Assembly (NCBI RefSeq): GCF_002706795.1
Contig: NZ_CP017705.1
Span: 558,001-622,000 of the forward strand
DNA from: Brevibacillus laterosporus DSM 25
GTDB lineage: Bacteria > Bacillota > Bacilli > Brevibacillales > Brevibacillaceae
Direction of reading: 5' to 3'
DNA: 64,000 nt
Position numbers and translations under genes: made by a program
Shown: positions 36,345 to 45,353 of the stretch, one piece after another
How the letters are laid out: each line of letters starts with the position of its first letter
Position numbering within the stretch: position 1 is the first letter of the stretch
The notes under the pieces: model-generated
What the model was told of the DNA's origin: nothing
Seen by the model: the letters and a program-made list of their open reading frames with translations, nothing else
The model's database searches: none

Positions 36345-37124
36345 CTACGATTGAACATGCTTTTGCATATGGGAAATCGCCGCTTTTTCCAACCTAGAGA
36401 CCTGTGCTTGCGATATCCCGATTTCCTCTGCTACTTCCATCTGGGTCTTCCCTTCATAGAAGCGCATGGACAGAATCATTTTTTCCCGATCCCCTAGACG
36501 TTGCATACCTTCTCGAAGAGCAATCTCCTCGACCCAGAAGATATCTTTGTTTTTTTCATCGCTAATCTGATCCATTACAAAGATAGGATCTCCACCGTCC
36601 TGATAGATCGGCTCAAATAAAGAAACGGGGTCCTGAATCGCATCGAGAGCAAACACAACATCTTCTTTCGAAACATTTAAAGCACTAGAAATTTCCATGA
36701 TGGTGGGCTCACGTGAGTGCTTATTCGTTAGACTGTCGCGCACTTGCAACGCTTTATAAGCAATATCTCGCAAGGAACGTGAGACGCGAATCGGATTGTT
36801 ATCGCGCAGGTATCGTCTGATTTCTCCAATGATCATGGGAACCGCATATGTCGAAAACTTAACGTTCTGCCCAAGATCAAAATTGTCAATCGCTTTCATC
36901 AAACCGATACAACCCACCTGAAACAGATCGTCTACATATTCTCCACGATTATTAAACCGTTGAATAACACTTAACACCAGACGTAGGTTCCCATTCACCA
37001 ACTTTTCTCTGGCAGAGTGCTCACCGCTCTGTAATCGTTCAAAGAGCTCCCGCATTTCTTTGTTGTTTAATACCGGAAGCTTTGAAGTGTCTACTCCACA
37101 AATCTCAACCTTGTTGCGTGACAC
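36345..37124 (-). CDS. sigG: Late forespore sigma factor SigG
   Basis: Directs RNA polymerase to forespore genes after engulfment. The 259-residue protein is close to B. subtilis SigG, with the N-terminal MSRNKVEICGVDTSKLPVL, region 2 (YVDDLFQVGCIGLMKAIDNFD) and region 4 ending MEVAEEIGISQAQVSRLEKAAI. The start codon is GTG with GAGGAGG upstream. It lies 193 bases after sigE; a candidate SigF/SigG promoter is present at 37289-37316. Confidence 0.97.
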   Translation of the reverse strand: MSRNKVEICGVDTSKLPVLNNKEMRELFERLQSGEHSAREKLVNGNLRLVLSVIQRFNNRGEYVDDLFQVGCIGLMKAIDNFDLGQNVKFSTYAVPMIIGEIRRYLRDNNPIRVSRSLRDIAYKALQVRDSLTNKHSREPTIMEISSALNVSKEDVVFALDAIQDPVSLFEPIYQDGGDPIFVMDQISDEKNKDIFWVEEIALREGMQRLGDREKMILSMRFYEGKTQMEVAEEIGISQAQVSRLEKAAISHMQKHVQS

Positions 37125-37288
37125 ACCATTCCCTCCTCAGAGAAAAAAAGTCCCTATCCGTATGTACTCTGCCTTATTGCCCTCTCCCCGCAGCATTCGA
37201 GGGAGGAGAGGCAAATGATCCCATTTCATAAAACAGGGTGGCAGGGAAAATGGTTTCGTAATAACCACTTTCTGGTATGGATAGGAAC

Positions 37289-37316
37289 AGTATTTCCAGA
37301 GGTTCATAAATTATGC
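37289..37316 (-). promoter_or_regulatory. Candidate SigF/SigG promoter for sigG
   Basis: Minus strand GCATA (37316-37312), 14 bases, GGAAATACT (37297-37289). The -10 box fits the forespore consensus GGNNANNMT. It lies right after the sigE stop and 165 bases before sigG. Confidence 0.45.
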
Positions 37317-37317
37317 G

Positions 37318-38040
37318 TCACACCATTTTGTTAAATTCTTTTCGTAGTCGTTTAATTATTCGCTTTTCTAAACGCGAGATGTAGGATTGTGAGATACCTA
37401 ATAGATCAGCTACATCCTTTTGCGTCTTCTCCTCTTCTCCAGCTAAGCCAAAGCGTAATTCCATAATCACGCGCTCTCGGTCAGAGAGCTTGTCGAGCGC
37501 CTTATGCAATAACTTTCGATCAACCTGGTCCTCAATATTTTTGTAAATCGTGTCATTTTCAGTACCCAATACATCAGAAAGTAGTAGCTCATTTCCGTCC
37601 CAATCAATATTTAATGGTTCATCAAATGATACCTCTGAACGTATCTTATTATTACGACGCAAATACATCAGAATTTCGTTCTCGATACAACGGGAAGCAT
37701 AGGTAGCCAGCTTGATGTTTTTTTCAGGATCAAAAGTATTCACTGCTTTAATTAAACCAATCGTTCCAATACTAACTAAATCCTCAATGTTAATACCTGT
37801 ATTTTCGAATTTTCGGGCAATATAGACAACAAGACGTAGATTGCGTTCAATCAACATACTTCGAACGGCCCCATCACCGGATGGAAGGCGAGTGAGCAAG
37901 ATTTCTTCTTCTTCGCGTGTTAGGGGCGGGGGAAGCGCTTCACTGCCACCTATGTAATAGATTTCTTCTGCTTTCACTCCAATTTTTAGCAAGATGCGAT
38001 ACCACATTAGTTGGACATATAGACGAATTTTTACGTACAT
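37318..38040 (-). CDS. sigE: Mother-cell sigma factor SigE (pro-protein)
   Basis: Early mother-cell sigma factor, made as an inactive membrane-associated precursor. The first 28 or so residues are an amphipathic pro-sequence ([20 protein letters not shown]); cleavage is expected within AEEIYYIGG around residues 28-29. Regions 2 and 4 follow. The gene starts two bases after spoIIGA, whose product is the processing protease, with GGAGGG upstream. Confidence 0.97.
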   Translation of the reverse strand: MYVKIRLYVQLMWYRILLKIGVKAEEIYYIGGSEALPPPLTREEEEILLTRLPSGDGAVRSMLIERNLRLVVYIARKFENTGINIEDLVSIGTIGLIKAVNTFDPEKNIKLATYASRCIENEILMYLRRNNKIRSEVSFDEPLNIDWDGNELLLSDVLGTENDTIYKNIEDQVDRKLLHKALDKLSDRERVIMELRFGLAGEEEKTQKDVADLLGISQSYISRLEKRIIKRLRKEFNKMV

Positions 38041-38041
38041 G

Positions 38042-39058
38042 CTAGCCCTCCTGTTCTAATGATGATGTATGAACTACTTGTATCTTGTTAGCTGGTTGAA
38101 CTGGTTCGGTTTCATTGATGACTTCATTTATTTCTTCTCGTTGGATTAATGCAGGATGCACAATCGATTCATATCTGCCGTCTGCTGATAACGCAATCGG
38201 GTTTAATCCAATTAATACACGTTCTGTAACGAGGCGTAGCCCATTGTGTATCACCGTCACTTGCTCTGGACGAATGGCTACCATGAAATCCATTCCTCTA
38301 GAAACACTCCGAAACGGTACGAGACGTAATTGTCCTTGCCACTCCAGCGGAAGTTCATCCATCGTTTTCTCCAGTCGCTGAAGCTTTTCTCCCTCCTCTC
38401 TAGCTACTTCTAAAATAGGTAATGGCAAAACCTGTTCAAATAATCTACACTCCATAACCATGACTGGGATACGCGTTATTGGTTCATGTAATTGGTTGCC
38501 CGTATCTACCAATCCGCGGCACAAGATCATTTGATTGGAGATTTTCACCTCTACCTCCACTAAAAATGCTTCTATTTTTCTTGGTTCCTGGATTGACTGA
38601 TAGCTTTTCCTGCTTAACAGAAATACTAGTACAATCCCTAGACACACGATGAGTAACGTTGGCTTTGTTCCTACTCCAAAACTATCGTTATGAGTGACCA
38701 CTATGCCTTGAATGATTTCATTTTGACTTGTAGTCAATAGAGTAAGGGCATATACCCCCCCACCAAAAACAAATGAAATAAAATAAAAAATAGCCAGATG
38801 ATGTAAAAAATGTGTAAGTCGCTTAAATCCAAATGCAATCCATAAAATAAATAAAGAGAAAAGTAGCTTTGTAAACCACGCATATATTCCTGAAAAAAAT
38901 GGAAAAAAGTAAAAGGCTACATAACAGCTACCTACTGCTGATGCAAGTAATAATCTCCACCAAACAATTCGTTCTTTTCGAAAAAAAGCGGTAAACCATA
39001 ATAATAAGGCATCAATTACAAAGTTCAGGAGTAGAATGATATCCAGATAGACGACCAT
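38042..39058 (-). CDS. spoIIGA: Pro-SigE processing protease SpoIIGA
   Basis: Membrane aspartic protease activated by SpoIIR that cleaves pro-SigE. The N-terminal half has five hydrophobic spans (to about residue 150) and the C-terminal half carries the aspartic site [10 protein letters not shown] (Asp185). The 338-residue length is near the B. subtilis protein (309), with a somewhat longer C-terminus. ATG at 39058 with GGAGGTG upstream. Co-transcribed with sigE. Confidence 0.95.
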   Translation of the reverse strand: MVVYLDIILLLNFVIDALLLWFTAFFRKERIVWWRLLLASAVGSCYVAFYFFPFFSGIYAWFTKLLFSLFILWIAFGFKRLTHFLHHLAIFYFISFVFGGGVYALTLLTTSQNEIIQGIVVTHNDSFGVGTKPTLLIVCLGIVLVFLLSRKSYQSIQEPRKIEAFLVEVEVKISNQMILCRGLVDTGNQLHEPITRIPVMVMECRLFEQVLPLPILEVAREEGEKLQRLEKTMDELPLEWQGQLRLVPFRSVSRGMDFMVAIRPEQVTVIHNGLRLVTERVLIGLNPIALSADGRYESIVHPALIQREEINEVINETEPVQPANKIQVVHTSSLEQEG

Positions 39059-39088
39059 ATACTGTCTTCACCTCCGTCTGGCAAAAAC

Positions 39089-39121
39089 AGTATATCTCAA
39101 TGTATATGTAAAGTCTGTCAA
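39089..39121 (-). promoter_or_regulatory. spoIIG promoter with an unusually long spacer
   Basis: Minus strand TTGACA (39121-39116) and TATACT (39094-39089) with a 21-base spacer. In B. subtilis the spoIIG promoter is known for a 22-base spacer and needs Spo0A. Near-matches to the 0A box TGTCGAA occur at 39116-39122 (TGTCAAA) and 39149-39155 (TGTTGAA), one mismatch each. Confidence 0.65.
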
Positions 39122-39159
39122 AACTTGACCGCGTTTTTTCCCTTTTTTTGTTGAAAAAA

Positions 39160-39445
39160 CAAGGTGATGTTATCCTGTTTTCCTTGACAATAGCCTCGTT
39201 TAGCAATAATAGAATACTAGACCTTTGCCTGTTCATCTTGAGGTACCAAACTTCAGGCCAGTTACCTCTCCTTCTGAATGATGTAGAGTCATTACATTAT
39301 GAAGAGAATGTGAGAAAATATAAAAAACAGTCTTCCTCATGTATTCCTGAAAAAGACCGCCTTGCTTATAAAAGGAAAACTCAACCGAATCTAGTAAACC
39401 GTTTTTAGTAGATTTGTAAAGGTCTAGAAAAGGTGGCAAATCAAA
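39160..39445. other. Intergenic stretch between the spoIIG promoter and ftsZ
   Basis: No gene is supported here. Short frames on either strand lack a credible ribosome site or recognisable product. The right edge is the ftsZ terminator. The bpr-type protease found at this site in B. subtilis is absent. Confidence 0.6.
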
Positions 39446-39449
39446 TAAC

Positions 39450-39487
39450 AAAAAACCTTGCTCTCTTTACAGAAAACAAGGTTTTTC
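39450..39487 (-). terminator. Terminator after ftsZ
   Basis: Minus strand AAACCTTG and CAAGGTTT hairpin followed by a T run, about 60 bases after the ftsZ stop. Confidence 0.8.
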
Positions 39488-39545
39488 TATGTTTGTTAGA
39501 TGTGAATGAAGATGATTCTTCCTCCACTCTATTTTATCCGATTTA

Positions 39546-40694
39546 TTATTTCTTACGACGACGATTGCGCAAGAATGCCGGGATGTCTAGATTATCCAGA
39601 TTGCTTAGATTAATAGACTTGTCTTCTTCCATTTCACGTGAACGTGACGGAGCGGATGTTTGTTGCGGTGCTGTGCTACGAGTAGCTTGTTGTTGTAGTT
39701 CAGCCTGTGGGCGACGTGTTGCCGTCGGAACATGGCGTTGGTTATCAGCAAAACCAGTTGCAATAACTGTTACAAGAATTTCATTTTTTAGATCTTCGTT
39801 AATAACCGCACCGAAAATCATATTTACTTCTGGATCAGCTGCAGAGGAAACGATATCAGCTGCTTCATTTACCTCATACAAGCTCAAGCTAGTACCACCT
39901 GTAATGTTCATTAATACACCACGAGCTCCATCAATAGAAGTTTCTAGTAATGGACTGGAGATTGCTTTACGAGCGGCTTCTGCTGCACGATTTTCTCCAC
40001 TAGCTACACCAATACCCATAAGAGCAGATCCGCGTTCAGTCATAATTGTTTTGACATCAGCAAAGTCAAGGTTAATCAAACCAGGGGTTGCGATCAAATC
40101 AGAGATACCCTGTACACCTTGACTTAGTACATTATCAGCTGTTCGGAAAGCTTCTAGCATAGGTGTATTTTTATCAACGATTTCAAGTAGACGATCATTT
40201 GGAATAACAATGAGTGTATCTACTTTTTCTTTTAAAGCGGCAATACCTGCTTCGGCTTGCAAAGAACGTTTACGGCCTTCAAAAGAGAACGGTCTTGTTA
40301 CTACACCAACTGTTAGGGCGCCTAACTCTTTAGCAATTTCAGCAATCACAGGAGCTGCACCAGTACCAGTACCTCCACCCATTCCTGCCGTAACAAATAC
40401 CATATCAGACCCGCGCAGTGCATTCTCAACCAATTCGCGGCTTTCTTCTGCTGCTTTCTTACCTACATCAGGGTTCGCACCGGCACCAAGACCACGTGTC
40501 AACTTTTCCCCGATTTGTAGCTTGATATCAGCGTTAGACAGGTGTAGCGCCTGGGCATCAGTATTCACCGTAATGAATTCAACACCTTTTACACCACCTG
40601 CAATCATTCGGTTTACAGCATTGCTGCCACCGCCGCCACAACCAATAACCTTGATTTGCGCTAATTGTTCCATATCCAAGTCAAATTCGAGCAT
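39546..40694 (-). CDS. ftsZ: Cell division GTPase FtsZ
   Basis: Tubulin-like GTPase forming the Z ring. Motifs: [11 protein letters not shown] (18-28), the GTP signature GGGTGTG (106-112), and the C-terminal conserved peptide [15 protein letters not shown] for FtsA/SepF binding. 382 residues, as usual. It is the last gene of the dcw cluster, followed by a terminator. ATG at 40694 with GAGGAGG upstream. Confidence 0.98.
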   Translation of the reverse strand: MLEFDLDMEQLAQIKVIGCGGGGSNAVNRMIAGGVKGVEFITVNTDAQALHLSNADIKLQIGEKLTRGLGAGANPDVGKKAAEESRELVENALRGSDMVFVTAGMGGGTGTGAAPVIAEIAKELGALTVGVVTRPFSFEGRKRSLQAEAGIAALKEKVDTLIVIPNDRLLEIVDKNTPMLEAFRTADNVLSQGVQGISDLIATPGLINLDFADVKTIMTERGSALMGIGVASGENRAAEAARKAISSPLLETSIDGARGVLMNITGGTSLSLYEVNEAADIVSSAADPEVNMIFGAVINEDLKNEILVTVIATGFADNQRHVPTATRRPQAELQQQATRSTAPQQTSAPSRSREMEEDKSINLSNLDNLDIPAFLRNRRRKK

Positions 40695-40811
40695 CTTGAA
40701 AGTTCCTCCTCATTCATTCATACACGCTTTTCTCAATTTTGTTAAAAACCCGTTGTTGTAGGACGACGGGGCGAATTTTATTGAACTTCTTTATCTGTTC
40801 GGCTGGTTTGT

Positions 40812-42071
40812 TTAAATGAATTCGCTAAACCAATTCTTCATCTTTTCAATGAAATTCCCTTGAGAATCCCGTTTCGGTGCTGATGGTGCCGGACGGCTTG
40901 CCGCTTTTGCAGGGGCAGGCTTCTTGGCCTTATAATTCGTCAGCATCGAGGCATATTGAATGAGGCCCACACCGATGGTATATCCCGGGTCACGCACACC
41001 AATATAATCCGGTATAGCAATGCGGACAGGTGCTGCAAGCTCTTCATTAGCGAGCTCCAACATACCTGGCATGCAAACCGTGCCACCGGTTAAAACATAT
41101 CCACCAGCGATTTCATTCTGGAACCCAAGACGATACACTTCGTCTTCAATCAAATTGAAAATCTCTGCGGCACGTGGTTCGATAATATTGGCAAGATCGA
41201 CTTGAGTGAATTGTTTCTCCACTTCGCTGCCGATACGTGTTACCTTGAATTTTTCTTCATCGGATGCTTCATCAATCAGAGCACACCCATGTTTTCGTTT
41301 CATTTTTTCTGCTACTTCTGTATGTGTGCGTAAACCGAGAGCAATATCATTGGTGATATGGTCTCCACCGATTGCGAGCGTGGAAGTAGCTACTAATTGA
41401 CCCTGTTCAAAGATTGCGATGGTGGTCGAGCCCGCTCCAATATCGACTAGAACGACCCCTAGATTCTTATCGTCCTTAGTCAAAGCGACGGAGCTTGCAG
41501 CCAATGGTTGCAAAAAGATACCAGCAACCTGCAAATCAGCTCGTTGTGCACATCGTACAACATTGTGGATCACTGTTTTGGATCCTGTGACAATGGTACC
41601 CTCCATCTCAAGACGAACGCCGATCATTCCCCGAGGATCTTTTATCTTTCCTAAACCGTCAACAACAAATTCCGTCGGTACGACATCGATAATTTCACGA
41701 TCTGGCGGAAGTGCGACAACCTTTGCAGCTTGAACAACACGATCAATGTCCTCTTCACGAATCTCGCGGTCTTCACTGGAAACGGCTACCACGCCCTGCG
41801 TTTCGAATAGCTCTATATGGGTGCCAGATATTCCGACATAAACGTCTTCAATTGTTACCCCTACCATACGTTCAGCATGATCGACTGCTTCTCGGATTGC
41901 ATGCACGGTTTGGTCGATATCTACAATAGTTCCTCTGCTAATGCCTTCTGAATGGGATTGGCCTACACCAATAATATTGATATTACCGTTATTTACTTCC
42001 CCAATCATAACGCGTACTTTAGAGGTACCAATATCGATGCTGACAATAAGATCATTTTGACTGTTTACCAA
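40812..42071 (-). CDS. ftsA: Cell division protein FtsA
   Basis: Actin-like membrane tether for FtsZ. The 419-residue protein has the nucleotide-binding SIDIGTSKVRV at the N-terminus, VVLVDIGAGSTTIAIFE in the middle and GYVLTGGTVCMPGM later. The C-terminus ends with a proline/alanine-rich linker and an amphipathic helix (NFIEKMKNWFSEFI). The start is TTG at 42071, after GGGAGGTG; a non-ATG start at this key gene may limit its dose relative to FtsZ. Confidence 0.96.
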   Translation of the reverse strand: MVNSQNDLIVSIDIGTSKVRVMIGEVNNGNINIIGVGQSHSEGISRGTIVDIDQTVHAIREAVDHAERMVGVTIEDVYVGISGTHIELFETQGVVAVSSEDREIREEDIDRVVQAAKVVALPPDREIIDVVPTEFVVDGLGKIKDPRGMIGVRLEMEGTIVTGSKTVIHNVVRCAQRADLQVAGIFLQPLAASSVALTKDDKNLGVVLVDIGAGSTTIAIFEQGQLVATSTLAIGGDHITNDIALGLRTHTEVAEKMKRKHGCALIDEASDEEKFKVTRIGSEVEKQFTQVDLANIIEPRAAEIFNLIEDEVYRLGFQNEIAGGYVLTGGTVCMPGMLELANEELAAPVRIAIPDYIGVRDPGYTIGVGLIQYASMLTNYKAKKPAPAKAASRPAPSAPKRDSQGNFIEKMKNWFSEFI

Positions 42072-42240
42072 ACCAGTGACACCTCCCCTAGTTCAACTTG
42101 TACTTTAAATAAGTGATGACATCTGCATATTTTATTCCACACAGGATACCCATTCCCTTTTTTTTCTTACAATCTTTTTTAAAAATCACAATGGTAATTG
42201 TAACCAAGTTATAATTTGGTTGAACCCGATGCTCATTTAT

Positions 42241-42591
42241 TTACACATCGCGCTTATTTAACCATTTTGCCAGCAGAATGCGACGAATAATAGCCAGATT
42301 ATTAAATAAGCGTACCCCAAATGCAACAATCGCTGCCATGTATAGATCAATGCCGAGAAAAGCTCCTAAAAAAGCTAGTCCAGCGGCAAACAGCGTATTG
42401 AAAAAGAACCCAGATAAAAAGACCCGAACATTAAACACTCGTTCCAAATAGGACCGAATGCCACCAAAAATTGTATCCAAACCAGCTAACAATGCAATTG
42501 ATACATAGCTACTATATTCTTGAGGTACATTGATGTTTAGATAAAATCCCGCTATTACTCCTGCAATCAATCCTACAATCGGCAACCACAT
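42241..42591 (-). CDS. sbp: Small basic family protein (Sbp, DUF1290)
   Basis: A 116-residue membrane protein with about three spans (MWLPIVGLIAGVIAGFYLNI at the start) and basic ends. Sbp sits next to ftsA in many Bacillota; its function is unknown. GGAG lies upstream. It starts two bases after the second DUF881 gene. Confidence 0.88.
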   Translation of the reverse strand: MWLPIVGLIAGVIAGFYLNINVPQEYSSYVSIALLAGLDTIFGGIRSYLERVFNVRVFLSGFFFNTLFAAGLAFLGAFLGIDLYMAAIVAFGVRLFNNLAIIRRILLAKWLNKRDV

Positions 42592-42593
42592 TA

Positions 42594-43334
42594 TTATGAA
42601 TCTCCTTTTGACTTCACCGGTTTCATGAATCGCATCTGCTTGTTCCCTGTGAACGGCGGGATAATAAGATGATCCTGTGCTTCCATTTTTACAATTTTAT
42701 TCATCGATTGAAACGTGCTTTCAACACCTTCTAGCTTCATACTGCTCAGTAAGGTATCTGGATCTCCAAGCGCCTTAATTTCATACGGCAAGCGAATCGT
42801 TTTTGTGTCCACTTGGATTTCTTCGCCTACATTTCGGATTGAACTATTAGAAATAAGCCGATTATTATTAATAGCAATCACAGTAGCTCCATTTGCTAAA
42901 AGCTCATTGGTTAACCAACGCAAGTCAACATCCAGCATCAGGCTCGATGCTGATTCGTGAGGAGCATCCTCTTCCCACTGATTGCCAGTTGGCACCTCCA
43001 TGTTCTCAATACGGATGATAATACCCTTTCCTTCTACAACATCAAGACCTGCTAATTTTTTGGTTCGGTTTAATTCTTCTTTCATAACACCGATTGTCTC
43101 TACAGAACTTAGAGATGCTTCATATTGAGCTAAAAGTTCTCCCTGTTTAGATATATCGGCTAAAAGGTTCTTACTTTTTTCTTGTTCTTTCAGTAGAGCT
43201 TTACGAAGTTCAATCACACTTCTCGCATCCGCTTGTTTAGGATGCTTTGTGCTCTGAATTTGGGTTGCTAGCATAATTCCTATGATAGCACTAATAATGG
43301 TTAATATAAACGTAATTTTACGGTTTTCCAGCAT
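42594..43334 (-). CDS. ylxX: DUF881 family protein (YlxX-like)
   Basis: A 246-residue protein with an N-terminal membrane anchor (about 8-27), a coiled-coil stretch (to about 110) and a DUF881 domain (SLMLDVDLRWLTNELLANGATVIAINNNRLISNSSIRN). The second of two adjacent paralogous DUF881 genes in the cluster. The family is associated with division and wall genes, but the role is not known. Confidence 0.85.
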   Translation of the reverse strand: MLENRKITFILTIISAIIGIMLATQIQSTKHPKQADARSVIELRKALLKEQEKSKNLLADISKQGELLAQYEASLSSVETIGVMKEELNRTKKLAGLDVVEGKGIIIRIENMEVPTGNQWEEDAPHESASSLMLDVDLRWLTNELLANGATVIAINNNRLISNSSIRNVGEEIQVDTKTIRLPYEIKALGDPDTLLSSMKLEGVESTFQSMNKIVKMEAQDHLIIPPFTGNKQMRFMKPVKSKGDS

Positions 43335-43345
43335 GGTATCACCTG

Positions 43346-44071
43346 TTAGGAGGAAGAGCTTGTTCCCATTTTCACTTCACCTACAAAAGCAGGTAGTTCT
43401 ATGGAATCTTTCTTCGCCGTTTCAATTTTTATAAATCCGTCAAATGAATCAATCACCCCGCCTGGTAAATGAAGCGCTCCTTCTAAAGTAACAGGATCTC
43501 CCACTGCTTTAATTACAAAAGGCGCTGCTGATTTTACCCCGTTTACAATAACAGTAGGTCCAACGCAACGGATCGAGGAGCTGGTAACCAAGCGTTGGTC
43601 ATTCACGCTAATTCCCTCTGCCCCAGCAACAAATAGCTCATTTACCACTCTCCAAATGTCTTGTTCGTGGACAATATTTTGTACAACATTAGTGCTAATT
43701 GGACTAGGGTTATCTCGAAGGGTAACCATTAAACCAGTTCCTGTCGCCGGTACCGTTCCAGCCAGTAGACGCGAGCGGTCTAAAGCTGTTAAGAGCGATG
43801 CCGCTTCAGATTGATGATTGGCCATAGCTGTCTCTACTTGAGATATTTTACGCTGAGTTTCCGTATATTGCTGCTCAAGTGCCCGATTCTTTTCCCGTTC
43901 GGCAATAATACGTTCATTCAGCTTGGTTTCCTGCTGAAATTCTTTTTCTGTTTGCACCACTTTTTTGTGTAGCTGGGTCAGCTCGATGGAGTTAGCCATC
44001 AGAAATCCGGTACTAAACATGACCAGCGTAAGATAAACATGAAATTTCCTAACTCGCATGCCTTTTGTCAC
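43346..44071 (-). CDS. ylxW: DUF881 family protein (YlxW-like)
   Basis: A 241-residue paralogue of the next gene, with an N-terminal anchor (about 9-28), a longer coiled coil (about 35-105) and a DUF881 domain with VVNELFVAGAEGISVNDQRLVTSSSIRCVGPT. The start is GTG at 44071 or ATG at 44059; both have an AAGG-type site. The two DUF881 proteins share the SxxxxI core but differ in sequence. Confidence 0.85.
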   Translation of the reverse strand: MTKGMRVRKFHVYLTLVMFSTGFLMANSIELTQLHKKVVQTEKEFQQETKLNERIIAEREKNRALEQQYTETQRKISQVETAMANHQSEAASLLTALDRSRLLAGTVPATGTGLMVTLRDNPSPISTNVVQNIVHEQDIWRVVNELFVAGAEGISVNDQRLVTSSSIRCVGPTVIVNGVKSAAPFVIKAVGDPVTLEGALHLPGGVIDSFDGFIKIETAKKDSIELPAFVGEVKMGTSSSS

Positions 44072-44130
44072 CTTTCATTTTCCTTCTAGACACTTAGCTG
44101 GCTCTATTAGTTGCTTGAACTCCTCGAATT

Positions 44131-45264
44131 TTATTCAAAAGAAGTAGTTGTTTCTTCTGTTGGATGGTTATTTTGATTACTATTAGCCTGGTTATTGTTC
44201 TGGTTCTGGTTCTGGTTCTGGCTCTGATTATTGTTCTGGTTCTGATTATTGTTTGTGCTCGAGGTATTCCGACTACCTTCATTCTGGTTATCATTTCCAT
44301 TATTCTGAATGTCATTTTGTTGATTGTCGGTATTTTGTCCATTCTTTTGGTTACTATTATTATTTTGACCGTTGTTGTCCGGTGATTGTGAAGATTGATC
44401 CTGCGTACGATTCTCAGTGCTTCCATTAGCAGACGTATCTGTACCTGTGCCTGACTCATTCGTTAAGCTACCATCAGGATTTGTTAGTTGTTGTAACTGT
44501 TGTTGGTTAGTCACATGATGACCGTATTCCTCAAACCATGTCACATCTAATAAGTTAACAATTCCTTTTTGCTCCTTAGGAATCTCCTGCACAATGGACG
44601 GGTACCAGGGTAGTTTTTTCTTTAATTGCGAGAGAGTACTACGAATCTCATTCCCATCCCGCATATTTAGCACCACTTGCTGATTGTCATATTTGGTAGG
44701 TACTAGCGATAGATCAGAGATTTGGTGCAAAACGCCTCCTTGTAGTGAAACAAGAGCTTCAGCCAACTGCTTTAACATTTTTGGATCTTTACTTGCCCAA
44801 GCTTGAATAATGGGTCTGTCCATCATAAGGACTTGGGTTGGAGGAGCTAAGATCGTCCCATCCTCCAATAAATAGCTAGGCTGCTTTTGTCCATTTACAT
44901 ACAAGGCCGTTCGGCGGTATTCTTGAATATTTAAGCGAATGATACCAGGGAAATCACGAGAGATAGAGATATCTTTGATACCCTTTAATGTGGAAATACC
45001 TGCTTCAACATCGCTATCCCATACATTTAAAAACTGCATGCCGTTGGTAAGAGTGGACGCCTGAATAATCTGCTCCTTGGTGTATAAAATGTTACCATAG
45101 ACTTGAATATCAGTTACCTTACTGTAAGGAGAGCGGAAGAATACCACGCCTAAGACTAGTAAGAAAAAGATAGCCAGAATAATAATTAAACGGCGGTTTC
45201 CTTTTTTCTTGCGCGGCGTAGCATTTTTAACGAGCGGTATTCTGTCGTCTCTATACCTATTCAT
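44131..45264 (-). CDS. divIB: Cell division protein DivIB/FtsQ with a long Asn/Gln-rich C-terminal tail
   Basis: Septal membrane protein that links the divisome with FtsL and DivIC. Residues 1-25 are a basic cytoplasmic tail, 27-46 a span, then the POTRA domain (KVTDIQVYGNILYTKEQIIQAS) and the beta domain to about residue 250. Residues 253-377 are a 125-residue extension rich in Asn, Gln, Ser and Thr, made of short NQ-type repeats, with no counterpart in the 263-residue B. subtilis protein. ATG at 45264 after GGGGGGAG. Confidence 0.93.
   Translation of the reverse strand: MNRYRDDRIPLVKNATPRKKKGNRRLIIILAIFFLLVLGVVFFRSPYSKVTDIQVYGNILYTKEQIIQASTLTNGMQFLNVWDSDVEAGISTLKGIKDISISRDFPGIIRLNIQEYRRTALYVNGQKQPSYLLEDGTILAPPTQVLMMDRPIIQAWASKDPKMLKQLAEALVSLQGGVLHQISDLSLVPTKYDNQQVVLNMRDGNEIRSTLSQLKKKLPWYPSIVQEIPKEQKGIVNLLDVTWFEEYGHHVTNQQQLQQLTNPDGSLTNESGTGTDTSANGSTENRTQDQSSQSPDNNGQNNNSNQKNGQNTDNQQNDIQNNGNDNQNEGSRNTSSTNNNQNQNNNQSQNQNQNQNNNQANSNQNNHPTEETTTSFE
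44196..44226 (-). repeat. Hexanucleotide repeat coding Asn-Gln residues in the DivIB tail
   Basis: Four near-perfect tandem copies of a ttctgg-type unit on the plus strand, reading AAC-CAG on the coding strand. A further related copy follows. Such tracts can change length by slippage. Confidence 0.7.
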
Positions 45265-45311
45265 ATATTCTCCCCCCTACGGTTCGCTATTCCCTATCCT
45301 TTTACAGCGTG

Positions 45312-45340
45312 AAAAGCGGCATAACATCCATGCCGCTCCC
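45312..45340 (-). terminator. Hairpin between murA and divIB
   Basis: Perfect 8-bp stem AGCGGCAT/ATGCCGCT with only TTTTC after it. It may be a weak or partial terminator that lowers divIB and downstream transcription. Confidence 0.45.
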
Positions 45341-45353
45341 CCACTTTTGTATG

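Noticed and set aside
39148-39451. Short frames on both strands in the gap between spoIIGA and ftsZ.
   Set aside because: They overlap each other, lack convincing ribosome sites and resemble no known protein.
44164-44385. Plus-strand frame of 73 residues rich in Leu, Ile and Val that looks like a membrane peptide.
   Set aside because: It is the antisense of the Asn/Gln codon repeat in divIB; the hydrophobic look follows from the repeat, and no ribosome site is present.
44094-44459. Minus-strand frame of 121 residues rich in Arg, Ile and Thr.
   Set aside because: It is the alternative reading frame of the same divIB repeat.
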